The position numbers were made by a program, and so were the translations under genes. This document shows, in pieces, positions 46,056-57,414 of a stretch of 64,000 nucleotides of DNA. Within the stretch, counting starts at the first letter, position 1; each line of letters starts with the position of its first letter. Under the pieces are notes generated by a model that was not told the origin of the DNA, made no database searches, and worked only from the letters and a program-made list of their open reading frames with translations. The stretch comes from Triticum aestivum (Eukaryota > Streptophyta > Magnoliopsida > Poales > Poaceae): positions 266,177,270 to 266,241,269 of the forward strand of contig NC_057807.1 in the NCBI RefSeq assembly GCF_018294505.1, written 5' to 3'.

Positions 46056-46740
46056 TGTAACACCCCGGATGTAACTTTCCATATTTTTAACACCAACTCT
46101 TGCCATTTTCGGCTATGTGCTATGGTATTCCCTCCGTGGTTGGATTTTGTCTTTCGTTTTGCATTTTGTTCATGTCATGCATCTCATATCATGTCATCAT
46201 GTGCATCTCATTTGCATACGTGTTCGTCTCATGCATCCGAGCATTTTCCCCGTTGTCCGTTTTGCAATCCGACACTCCCACAAGCACCGGCGCACCCCTC
46301 TTGTCTCTTTTCGTGAGCGGGTGTTAAACGTTCTCGGAATGGACCGAGGCTTGCCAAGTGGCCTTGGTACACCACCGGTAGGCCACCTGTTAAGTTCCGT
46401 GTCATTTGGAGGTCGTTTGATACTCCAACAGTTAACCGCATAACCGCAAAGGCCTCTTTTGGGTTGCAGCCCATCACCCCTCCAAAACAGCCCAATAACC
46501 CATCCAAGTCACTTCCATGCTCTCCGTCATCGGATCATGATCGTGTGGGCGAAAACTACACTCCATTTGGAGCTTCCTAGCTCCCTCTACCTATAAATAG
46601 GTGCTCCCCCCAAAAATTTCGCTGATCAAACCCTAGCCTCGCTCCCTCTCCGCCGCCGGGCACGTCCGGACGGAGCCGGACGCGTACACCCGCCGCCGCC
46701 CGACGAACCACGCGCCGCCACTTGGCGCCGCAGCAGCCCA
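46056..46740 (+). repeat. start of Tekay LTR, duplicate at a contig end
   Basis: TGTAACACCCCGGATG opens the LTR. The stretch is repeated at 47366-48050 with three differences and stops at a 10-N join. It is best read as the end of a contig that overlaps the next one. Confidence 0.85.
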
Positions 46741-46750
46741 NNNNNNNNNN
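46741..46750. other. scaffold join, 10 N
   Basis: Ten N between two 1300-bp stretches that match each other (45441-46740 and 46751-48050). A fixed-length N spacer at an unmerged overlap. Confidence 0.95.
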
Positions 46751-47365
46751 GCAAGCAACCAATCAAGTTTCTAGGCAAACCTCTAGTGATAAGATTAATA
46801 GTTCTAAGATTGTGAATAATGTCAATTGACTCATCAAGGGTAGGATGCATAGGATCAACATGAGGTGCACAAGGGCTAGTAATGTACTTGTTCAAATGAT
46901 ATTCATTGAAAATCACAAGCATCTCATTTTTCCACACATGAAAGTACTCTCCATCAAGTATAGGCACTCTATGTCTAGGACTCCCCAAAGTAGACTCATC
47001 CATCTTCCTCAACCAAAGCAATGGAGAACAAAGGTCTGATACCAATTGGAAGGATCGAGAAGAGGTGTCTAGAGGGGGGTGAATAGACCCTCAACACACA
47101 AAGTTGGCAGTTTTTAAGTTTTTCAAGTTGAGGTGAAATTTAAGCACTAGTTTAACCATTCACAATACATATCAAGCAAGCATGCAAAGAGTATATGGGC
47201 AGCGGAAAGTAAAGCATGCAACTTGCAAGAAAGTAAAGGGATGGGATTGGAGTGTGCAAACGCAATTGGAGACACGGATGTTTTTGGCGTGGTTCCGATA
47301 GGTGGTGCTATCGTACATCCACGTTGATGGAGACTTCAACCCACGAAGGGTAACGGTTGTGCGAG
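46751..47365 (-). repeat. repeat of Sirevirus gag start and 5' LTR piece
   Basis: Repeats 45441-46055 at an offset of 1310 with no difference noticed. It contains gag from its ATG (47003 on the minus strand) to where the contig starts, the primer site at 47033-47044 and the LTR remnant. Probably the same locus given twice. Confidence 0.85.
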
Positions 47366-47899
47366 TGTAACACCCCGGATGTAACTTTCCATATTTTTAA
47401 CACCAACTCTTGCCATTTTCGGCTATGTGCTATGGTATTCCCTCCGTGGTTGGATTTTGTCTTTCGTTTTGCATTTTGTTCATGTCATGCATCTCATATC
47501 ATGTCATCATGTGCATCTCATTTGCATACGTGTTCGTCTCATGCATCCGAGCATTTTCCCCGTTGTCCGTTTTGCAATCCGACACTCCCACAAGCACCGG
47601 CGCACCCCTCTTGTCTCTTTTCGTGAGCGGGTGTTAAACGTTCTCGGAATGGACCGAGGCTTGCCAAGTGGCCTTGGTACACCACCGGTAGGCCACCTGT
47701 TAAGTTCCGTGTCATTTGGAGGTCGTTTGATACTCCAACAGTTAACCGCATAACTGCAAAGGCCTCTTTTGGGTTGCAGCCCATCACCCCTCCAAAACAG
47801 CCCAATAACCCATCCAAGTCACTTCCATGCTCTCCGTCATCGGATCACGATCGTGTGGGCGAAAACTACACTCCATTTGGAGCTTCCTAGCTCCCTCTA

Positions 47900-47911
47900 C
47901 CTATAAATAGG
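47900..47911 (+). promoter_or_regulatory. TATA box of Tekay LTR B
   Basis: CCTATAAATAGG, followed by ATCAAACCCTAGCC and a GC-rich leader. Its duplicate is at 46590. Confidence 0.75.
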
Positions 47912-48077
47912 TGCTCCCCCCGAAAATTTCGCTGATCAAACCCTAGCCTCGCTCCCTCTCCGCCGCCGGGCACGTCCGGACGGAGCCGGACGCGTACACC
48001 CGCCGCCGCCCGACGAACCACGCGCCGCCACTTGGCGCCGCAGCAGCCCACCGCCGCCGGCCCGCCCGAGCCCAGGT

Positions 48078-48301
48078 NNNNNNNNNNNNNNNNNNNNNNN
48101 NNNNNNNNNNNNNNNNNNNNNNNNNNNNNNNNNNNNNNNNNNNNNNNNNNNNNNNNNNNNNNNNNNNNNNNNNNNNNNNNNNNNNNNNNNNNNNNNNNNN
48201 NNNNNNNNNNNNNNNNNNNNNNNNNNNNNNNNNNNNNNNNNNNNNNNNNNNNNNNNNNNNNNNNNNNNNNNNNNNNNNNNNNNNNNNNNNNNNNNNNNNN
48301 N
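48078..48301. other. assembly gap, 224 N
   Basis: Run of N flanked on both sides by CG-rich sequence (GCCCGCCCGAGCCCAGG left, CCCCGAAGCCCGCGCC right). ORFs across it are not real. Confidence 1.
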
Positions 48302-51300
48302 CCCCGAAGCCCGCGCCGCCTGGGTGCCCCGCCTCGCCGCCCGTCCACCGCGCCACCCGCGCCCGGCCGCCGCCTCGCCGCCGGTCCACCGCTCCGCCGC
48401 CGCCGGACGTCGCCGCCCGCGCCTCCTCCTCGCCTCCCGAGGCGCTCCGCCGCCCCCGCGCCTCGTCCTCGCCGGATCCGGCCAGATCCGGCCGGCCCAG
48501 CTCCTCTCCGTCCATCTCCGGCGAGGAACTCCGGTGAACCTCGACCCTCGTGCCAGATCCAGATCTAGAATATTAGGGTTGACAACCAAGTCTGCATTAT
48601 TTTTAGCTATGTTCATCGCATCATAACTCTGCATCCGTAGCTCCGTTTCATGCGCATAATATATCAAAATGTTCATCAGGATGTGCTCTTCATTTTGTTC
48701 CATTGGGCCATGTTCATTTGAGGTCATCTAGATGCCTGAATCTCTGATGCAAGAGTCCTATATAATGTTAGTTTCTGATTCTTAACAGAATGTGTGCATT
48801 TGTCATTTTTGTTAAATTCATGGTGTGCATCTTATGGGCATGAGCTCTACAGGTGTTTCGTTCTATGTCATTCCATCTTTACAGAGGTGCTTGCCATGTA
48901 TTTTTGTGATCAATGTGGTGACTAGCACAAGTATGCAAACTAGGCTTCGTGATGTTGCTGATTTTAGTTCCTGTTCTGCTGTTATTTTTATGCCATGTAA
49001 ACTTGATGCTACAGAGAGATCCATGCTTATTTTGAGATACTTCAGTAAGGATGTTTTGAACATATGGTTATTCTCTATCCATTCATGCCCCTGTTTGCAA
49101 TTATGGAGTAGTCTAGCATGTCATTTTATTGCTCTACTTTTGCTATAAAATGTTTCTGGCAGATTGTTTACATGTTATTCAATTTTGCCAAGGATGTTGT
49201 AGTTGATCCTTGCATGCTATGAACTTGTTCTTGCCATGTTTAGTTTCATAAACATGTATTCTTCCTGGTGCTATGCTTTTCTTGTCATGCAATGACTTGT
49301 GGTGAGTGAATCGAGCTCGCAAAGATGCCTTCATGATGCTGTTAATGCCATGCTCTGTTTCCTGAATCTGTTAACGAAACCTTGCTATGTTTACATGGGT
49401 GCAATCATATCTTCTGGTCCTTTTTGGCTCATGGTCAGTAAAGGACTTTTGTTCTATGCATTTATTACTATCATTCCATGCCTTAAGTTTCTATGATATG
49501 TTCCTGTAGCATGTTTATTGCTTGCTCTGAACATTGCAACCTGATGTTTATGCCATGTCCAAGCTGATATCTTTTGTACTTTTGCCATGCTTGTTTGAAC
49601 CTGTTATGGTGTGATTTAGCCGTAGCTCAGTGTTCCTCTTTTGTCAAGCATCTCCTATAGATCACTTCCATATGCTTTGTTATTGTGTTGGGGTGCTGTA
49701 GCATAGTTTATTGATGTATTCTAAGTGCTATCATGCTGTTAACCGCAGATTTGTGTCATTCTTGTTTTGCTTGCCATTTGCAAACCATGCATCCGATTCC
49801 GGTGATCTTTATATAGATTTCAACCGAAATCATCTCATCTTTCCAGCGGCATACTTGGTTTGCCAAGTTGATGCCTTGTTCATCATTTTCCCTTCCGGAT
49901 CCCACATATGCATTGCATATCACATCTCGCATATCATGTCATGTGTTGCATCATGTTGCTTGTGCATTGCACCGTGATTTATTGTGTTTCCGTTGCTCGT
50001 GTTCTCGCTTTGGGTAGAGCCGGGAGACAAGTACGTGCACAAGGAACCTGTTGAGAATGCTTACGAGGATCAAGCCTTCGACAACTCTGAGAACTTTGCA
50101 GGCAAGATAACCATACCCTCGATATCACTTCTATCTTTGCTTTGACAGTTGCTCGCTCTATCGCTATGTTAGCTCTACCTACCATTTGTTTATCATGCCT
50201 CCCTTATTGCCATGTCAAGCCTCTAACCATCCTTTCCTAGCAAACCGTTGTTTGGCTATGTCACCGCTTTTGCTCAGCCCCTCTTATAGCATTGCTAGTT
50301 GCAGGTGAAGATGAAGTTTGTTCCTTGTTGGAACATGGATACTTTGGGATATCACAATACCTCTTGTTTAATTAATGCACCTATATAATTGGTAAAGGGT
50401 GGAAGGCTCGGCCTTATGCCTGGTGTTTTGTTCCACTCTTGCCACCCTAGTTTCCGTCATACCGGTGTTCTGTTCCTTGATTTTGCGTTCCTTGCGCGGT
50501 TGGGTGATTTATGGGACCCCCTTGACAGTTCGCTTTGAATAAAACTCCATCCAGCAAGGCCCAACCTTGGTTTTACCATTTGCCACCTATACCTTCTTCC
50601 CTTGGGTTTTCGCGAGCCCGAGGGTCATCTTTATTTTAGCCCCCCCCCCGGCTAGTGCTCCTTCGAGTGTTGGTCCGAACCGAGCAACCTGCGGGGCCAC
50701 CACGGGGAAACTCGAGGCCTGGTTTTACTCGTAGCTTGACTTATCCGGTGTGCCCTAACAACGAGATACGTGCGACTCCTATCAGGATTTGTCGGCACAT
50801 CGGGCGGCTTTGCTGGTCTTGTTTTACCATTGTTGAAATGTCTTGCGAACCGGGATTCCGAGACTGATAGGGTCTTCCCGGGAGAAGGTATATCCTTCGT
50901 TGATCGTGAGAGCTTGTGATGGGCTAAGTTGGGACACCCCTGCAGGGTATTATCTTTCGAAAGCCACACCCACGGTTATGAGGCAGATGGGAATTTGTTA
51001 ATGTCCGGTTGTAGAGAACTTGACACTTGAATTCATTAAAATGCATCAACCGTGTGTGTAGCCATGATGGTCTCTTCTCGGCGGAGTCCGGGAAGTGAAC
51101 ACGGTTTGGGTTATGTATGAATGTAAGTAGTTTCAGGATCACTTCTAGCTTCTCGACCGATGCGTTGCTTCTCTTCTTGCTCTCACTTGCGTATGTTAGC
51201 CACCATATATGCTTAGTGCTTGCTGCAGTTCCACCATATTACCCCTTTTCCTACCTACAAGCTTAAATAGTCTTGATCTCGCGGGTGTGAGATTGCTGAG

Positions 51301-51716
51301 TCCCCGTGACTCACAGATTCTACCAAAACAGATGCAGGTGCCGAGGATACCAGCGCAAGTGGCGCAATCGAGCTCAAGTGGGAGTTTGATGAGGACCTTG
51401 GTCGTTACTATGTTTCGTTTCCAGATGATCAGTAGCGGAGCCCAGTCGGGACGATCGGGGATCTAGCATTTGGGATTTCTTCTTTTCATTTGGATTTGAC
51501 CGTAGCCGGTCCATGAGTGTATTTTGAATAATGTATGGATTAAATTATGTATTGTGTGAAGTGGCGATTGTAAGCCAACTCTCTTTATCCCATTCTTGTT
51601 CATTACATGGGATTGTGTGAAGATGACCCTTCTTGCGACAAAACCACCATGCGGTTATGTCTCTAAGTCGTGCTTTGACACGTGGGAGATATAGCCGCAT
51701 CGTGGGCGTTACAAGT

Positions 51717-51730
51717 TGGTAATCAGAGCC
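51717..51730 (+). other. primer-binding site of Tekay element B
   Basis: TGGTAATCAGAGCC, the Met-tRNA site TGGTATCAGAGCC with one extra A, three bases after the LTR end. Confidence 0.75.
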
Positions 51731-52639
51731 ATCCCCGACTTAGGAGCCCCCTGCTTGATTGATTGCTGGCGTTGTTGAGTCTAGAACAAAAAAATGTTTT
51801 GAGTCTTAGGATTATATATATCGGAGAGTAGGATTCTTTTTACTCCTCAGTCCCTTCGTCGCTCTGGTGAGGTCTTCCGACGTAGAAGTTTTGACTCTCC
51901 TCTCCTCAGATTTCACTAAAAAAAATTTAGGATCACGCGGGTATCTTGGAATCATTCCGATGGTTTTGTGACGAGAACATTATTCTTGGTGCCTCCTGAC
52001 ATTTAGGGGTTGTGGCAGTGTCCCGGGGAGTTGAGCTCCGAGGTGTTGTCGTCACAATTTTATCGTTGCAGTTCTCGAATACCTGAGTTTTGCCGACATC
52101 GAAAATCTCTTTTATGCAGTTGTTGGTGAGATAACCTCGACATCACCCAGTACTGGGGAGTTCGGGAGTATTGCCATGACTCGTATATAACGGATGCTTT
52201 TCGAAGGTTGAGGTACACGATTTCCGAAGGTTTCTTGGTTATGTGTTGACGGATGGATACAGCTGGATGTAGGGATTGTTAGTTTGGGTGAGATATATTG
52301 CTTCCCCTGTATCCCCAACACCTGATTGCATAACCAGAAAGTTTCGGGAGTTTATAGGTGGGATTCAAGTAGCTCTAGCATTTCTTCCCACTGATATTTG
52401 GTTTGTGATTGGGTAATCCTTACCACTTATTTGTTCCAATCGTACCTTGGTTTTTTTTCTTTCATCAATATCTTATCAAGTGGCTTCTCACCTTAATGGA
52501 CGTGTGATGTTAGCTTGGAATTCATTTGTTCATCGTTGTTCAAATGTTTATTGTGAAGACTATATGTTGCAATTTCTATCCGTTGATTCAACTTGTCTCT
52601 CTATCTATCAAGATGCTAACAGATGTCACCCTCTTCAGG
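51731..52639 (+). other. leader between primer site and gag
   Basis: About 900 bp with no supported ORF. It would hold packaging signals if the family is typical. Confidence 0.5.
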
Positions 52640-54095
52640 ATGGCTCCGCCAACGCGTCAGAATCCGGAACGCAATGATGGGAGTCAGGCAAACCCTCCAC
52701 CTCCACCTCCACCTCCGGGGGCATGGCAAGCTTTGATGGCAACCACAAACGCCAACGCTCAGTTGCTGATTCAGCTGATGCAAGAGCGCAAGGCAACCAA
52801 GGGAATCAAGGTCAAGGGCAGTTCAACCATCAGCCTTAGTTTCCTACCCTCAACCAGTTCCTTGCAAATCAGCCGAAGTCTTTCAGCTACTGTGCCGAGG
52901 CCACAGACGCCGACAATTGTCTCGTGGATATCAACAAGCATTTTGAATGCAACAATGTCAGGCCTGAGGACTACATCAAGTTCGCTTCTTTTTAGCTCAA
53001 GGACCAAGCAGCTGATTGGTTCCAGCAATACAAGGATTCCAAAGGAGGTCGAGTGATTACTTGGACTGATTTCTGTCGGGACTTTAAAGCTCACCACATT
53101 CCTACCAGTGTTGTTGAGAGCAAGCGTGAGGAGTTCCGCAATCTCAAGCAAGGCAACATGTCACTATACGAATACAACAAGCAGTTTCAGAAACTTGCTC
53201 GCTTCGCTAAACAAGATGTTCCTGATGAAAAGAGTATGATCTATCAATTCAGAGGTGGCCTTAGAGAGGATCTGTAGTTAGCTCTCGTTCTTGTTGAGCC
53301 TACTCAGTTTGATCAATTCTATAATATGGCCCTCAAGCAAGAAGGTGCTCAGCTCAAGTGTGAGGCTTCTAAGAAGAGAATCAGGGATGCAGTTCAGTCT
53401 TCTTCTTCCTCACAAGTGGCAGCTAAGCAGCAGAAGTTCTACCTTCCTCCTCCTCCGTTTCGTCAGCCTTACCAGCAGAAGAACTCAGGTGCTCGTGGAT
53501 CTTCCCACCCACCCAACCCAGGCTATCAAAGCAAGTCAAATTCTCAAGCTCCAAGGTCAAATGCTCCTTATCACCGTCCGCTCTCAGAGGTGACTTGCAA
53601 CAAGTGCCAGCAGAAAGGTCACTACGCGAACAAGTGCTTCAACCAAAGGCGCCTTCCGCCTCCTCCTCCTGTGAGATCTTCTAACAATGCAGTGGTCAAG
53701 CATAATCCAAAGCATGCAAAGGTGAACACGATGAATGCAGCTTAGGCAGAGGATTCTTCAGATGTGATCATGGGTAACCTTCCAGTTAACTCTATTCCTG
53801 CAAAAGTCTTATTTGATACTGGTGCATCGCATTGTTTCATGTCAAGACCGTTTTTTGCCAAGCATGATTTCACTTCTTCACATTTGGATAAACCCATGGC
53901 TGTCATTTCTCTGGATAAACGGTTGAGCTCCAGTTTGGTGGTTCCGAATACCACAATCAAGATGGGCGACTATAGATTTCTGGCTAAACCAATTGTCCTT
54001 GATGACTCGGATATTGATCTAATTCTTGGGATGGACTGGCTTTCTTAGCACAAAGCTCAACTTGATAGTGCTGCCAGGGAAATTCAATTGACACA
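52640..54095 (+). pseudogene. gag-pro: Tekay gag-protease remnant
   Basis: The ATG at 52640 (MAPPTRQNPERNDGSQANPP) starts gag; a run of prolines follows. Near 52790 the frame shifts. From there one frame is open to 54095 apart from TAGs at 52993, 53275, 53743 and 54046. It includes the capsid region (WTDFCRDFKAHHIPTSVVES, MSLYEYNKQFQKLARFA), a CCHC knuckle (CNKCQQKGHYANKC) and the protease (LFDTGASHCFMS, then DLILGMDWLS). All four TAGs fit CAG to TAG. At 54095 the coding sequence is cut in mid-domain by unrelated DNA. Confidence 0.9.
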
Positions 54096-54653
54096 CTCTT
54101 GTGAAGAAGGCTACATGTTTCTAGATTGTAATCAAATGCCCATGCTAATCATATCAGATCAAATAGGGCACGTTGGTGCATTTTACAAATCCTGCAAACC
54201 AAATAGGCGTGTGGTAGTGTTCAAAACTGCATGTAGGCACTAACACCTTCTCTTCTTTTGCAGATAATAATAGGCTCGGAGGTGGATAATGTTTATAACG
54301 ACAATCACATCGAATGCCTGGATCCGCATCTTGCAAATATTACTTTGAACTCCTACCGAGGGACCTTACTAGAGATTACACTCACCAGGTTCTTTCTTGC
54401 CAGAGCTAAGGTGCTGAGGGTACTAAGGTTGAACACACATTTAATTAGGAAAGATAAATGGTATGTTGATCACAGCTGGTAGGTACTGCAGAATGGAAGA
54501 GGCTCCAAAAAAGCCAAACTTCATTTTGGAAGAGCATATGACAGAGCAATTGGAAGTCATTGTGTCAAACCCATACATGACTTGTCAGCGGCTGATCCCT
54601 TTGCAGAAATGTCGATGTTTGCAATGTTTGAATTTGGGCATTGTAATCTTTGA
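54096..54653 (+). pseudogene. F-box/FBD remnant, copy 2, last exon only
   Basis: It starts inside the intron. The acceptor TTTTGCAG is at 54256-54263, then the FBD-like exon IIIGSEVDNVYNDNHIECLD runs with a TAG at 54480 to the TGA at 54651. There is one E-to-K change versus copy 1 near the TAG. The F-box and LRR part is absent because the repeat unit begins in the intron. Confidence 0.85.
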
Positions 54654-54783
54654 ATTTGAACCTTGCAATATTGATGGTATTTGTTATATAACGTAATTGA
54701 ATGTTTAATTTGGTATTGCAATCATGTCATGTTACAAGTATATATATGTTGTTCTTCTGTACATAGAGCATAGATGTTCTGCA

Positions 54784-55137
54784 GACAAAGCATATCACAA
54801 CACACACAGACCGCACTAGGTAACCCGTCAGTGATGAATTCTCAATTGCAAACAGTTCACCCGAGTGAACTGTATGCTATACATCGCACACGCCTTCGTC
54901 TGGCAGCCTGTTTCTTTTGTTCACCCTCATCGCAAATAGTTAATTGAACTAAACCGTATGCCCTGAATCGCACACACAACAATAATCTGAACCGTGTCTG
55001 ATGCATCTATCATCGCAAATGTTTTGTAGTTTTTTTGACGGTTCTTTTACACCACCATCTGCGATTAATGCATCGCACACAGTTTTGTGAAAGGGTCTCT
55101 GATCGTAGTGTCACGTTAGCAGCATCCTGCAGTAGTG
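54784..55137 (-). repeat. CACTA-like terminal region, copy 2
   Basis: Matches 37230-37583 with a few substitutions (for example CATCGCACACG for CATCACACACG). Same CACTACTGCAGG edge on the minus strand. Confidence 0.6.
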
Positions 55138-55800
55138 AATTTAGACGCCACGCCCAGTGTATGTAATATGCTGCTTTGTTCCCCATATTTGCATTGGTGG
55201 CAAACTTTGATGCTCAGTGGATGTAATATGTGTAATAGTCGTCATAGCCTAGCGTAAGTTGCTTGCTTATTTATTTCCTTATTGTCTTGTTTATTTGTTT
55301 GCTTGTAGTCACTGCAGTTATTTTTCCGTGGTTTGCTAGTGGCCATAATAACCTTTTTTAGAACTAGCCCACAATAACCATAGGCAACATACACACCGTT
55401 GTAACCATGGTCCTGCTACCTGCTGTAGTGACCATCATCCTCCTATGGGCTATAGGATCCATGGGCCTTCTACGGGATGTAGAATCAATGGGCCTTTCTA
55501 TGGGTCGTATGATCGATTGGCCAAACATGGGTCGTACTATTCGTGCACCAATAACGGACCGTAATATGGGTCGTAAATGGGCTAAAATGGGAATCGTCTG
55601 TTTATGGGCCCGACCATAACGGGTCATTAATAGGCCGATATGAATAACGGTCTTAATTATGTCAACATGCATAATGGTCATTAATGGGCCGTATTAGATG
55701 ACGCTATGTAAATGTCCCAATGGATTAACGGGCCACAAATGGTCCGATTGTAACCCCGGGATGAATTTGGCACATTAGTGGAACAGGCCAGTAACGGACC
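55138..55800. repeat. copy 2 of 37584-38246, ATGGGCC-rich DNA
   Basis: Matches copy 1 almost base for base, including the GGACC flank of the Sirevirus. No gene. Confidence 0.5.
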
Positions 55801-57400
55801 TGAAAGGATCGAGAAGAGGTGTCTAGAGGGGGGTGAATAGACCCTCAACACACAAAGTTGGCAGTTTTTAAGTTTTTCAAGTTGAGGTGAAGTTTAAGCA
55901 CTAGTTTAACCATTCACAATACATACCAAGCAAACATGCGAATAGTATATGGGCAACGGAAGTAAAGCATGCAACTTGCAAGAAAGTAAAGGGATGGGAT
56001 TGGAGTGTGCAAATGCAATTGGAGACACAGATGTTTTTGGCGTGGTTCCGATAGGTGGTGCTATCATACATCCACATTGATGGAGACTTCAACCCATGAA
56101 GGGTAACGGTTGCGCTAGTCCACGGATGGCTCCACCCACGAAGAGTCCACGAAGAACCAACCTTGTCTATCCCACCATGGCCATCACCCACGAAGGACTT
56201 GCCTCACTAGGGTAGATCTTCACGAAGTAGGCGATCTCCTTGCCCTTACAAACTCCTTGGTTCAACTCCACAATCTTGACGGAGGCTCCCAAGTGACACC
56301 TAACCAATATAGGAGACACCGCTCTCCAAAAGGTAATAGATGGTGTGTTCTTGATGAACACCTTGCTCGTATGCTTCAAATGATAGTCTTCCCAACACTC
56401 AACTCTCTCTCATAGGATTGGATTTGGTGGAAAGATGATTTGAGTGGAAAGCAACTTGGGGAAGGCTAGAGATCGAGATTCATATGGCTGGATTGGAATA
56501 TCTTGGCCTCAATACATGAGTAGGTGGTTCTCTCTCAGAAAATGAATGCTGGAAGTGTAGGCACGTTTTGATGGCTTCCCTCACGAATGAGGAGAGGTTG
56601 GAGGGGTATATATAGCCTCCACACAAAATCTAACTATTACACACAATTCACCAAACTCGGTGGGACTGAATCAGAAAACTCGTTCAGACCGATTTAGTTC
56701 ATAATGTGACCGTTAGGCATTTCAGTGGGACCGATATGATCAACTCGGCGGAACCGATGTGCAAGGGTTAGGGTAAAACCTCATCTCGGTTTGACCGATT
56801 ACACAACTCGGTGGGACCGATTTGGTAATAAGAAAAACAGAGAGTTGGTCAAGCAAACTCGGTGTGACCGATTACATATTCTCGGTGAGACCGAAAATAT
56901 TGCAATAGACAACAGGGAGTTTGCAAGCCCATCTCGGTGAGACCGAGATCCCATCGGTTAGACTGGAGTGACTAGGGTTTTCTGGCAGTGGCTATGTCAA
57001 ATAAACTCGGTGGTGCCGGATGGATCAAATTGGTGGGGCCGAGTTTGACTTTTGGTTTGGGACATATGTGGAAGTGACAAAGTAGCTGAGGACTTTGGAG
57101 CATATCACTAAGCACTTTGAGCAAGCAAGCCATTAAGCAACACCTCATCCCCTTTTAATAGTATTGGCTTTCCTATGGACTCAATGTGATCTTGGATCAC
57201 TGAAATAGAAAATGTAGAGTCTTGAACTTTAAGCTTGAGCCAATCCTTTGTCCTTAGCATCTTGAAGGGGTTCCACATCCTCTTGTCCATGCCACTCCAT
57301 TGTTAGACTTATCTAAAATACACTAGATAAAGGTATTAGTCCAACAAGAGATATGTTGACATTAATTACCAAAATCACCCAGGGAGCAGTTGTGCTTTCA
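55801..57400 (-). repeat. 3' LTR of Sirevirus copy 2
   Basis: 1600 bp, matching 38247-39846, with the palindrome array at about 56652-57044 and the TATA box at about 56609. The polypurine tract follows at 57401-57414. Confidence 0.9.
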
Positions 57401-57414
57401 ATCTCCCCCTTTTT

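Larger units (their letters stand above)
47366..51713 (+). repeat. 5' LTR of Tekay element B
   Basis: TGTAACACCCC ... GGGCGTTACA, 4348 bp including 224 N, directly before the primer site. LTRs over 4 kb occur in this clade. A TATA box lies at 47900. After the gap the leader is very GC-rich (48302-48540). The rest, to 51713, is non-coding. Confidence 0.88.
47366..54095 (+). mobile_element. Ty3/gypsy Tekay-type element B, 5' part
   Basis: It comprises a long 5' LTR, Met-type primer site, leader, and gag-protease remnant. It ends abruptly at 54095, where copy 2 of the F-box remnant begins. RT, integrase, chromodomain and 3' LTR are absent. It is inserted in the Sirevirus 5' LTR. Gag-protease has four TAG stops and a frameshift. 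Confidence 0.88.

Noticed and set aside
46047..46507. ORFs of 75-108 codons at the Tekay LTR start (also at 47357 and 63603)
   Set aside because: They overlap in several frames, lie in U3 and have no domain. Their repeated occurrence reflects sequence duplication, not conservation.
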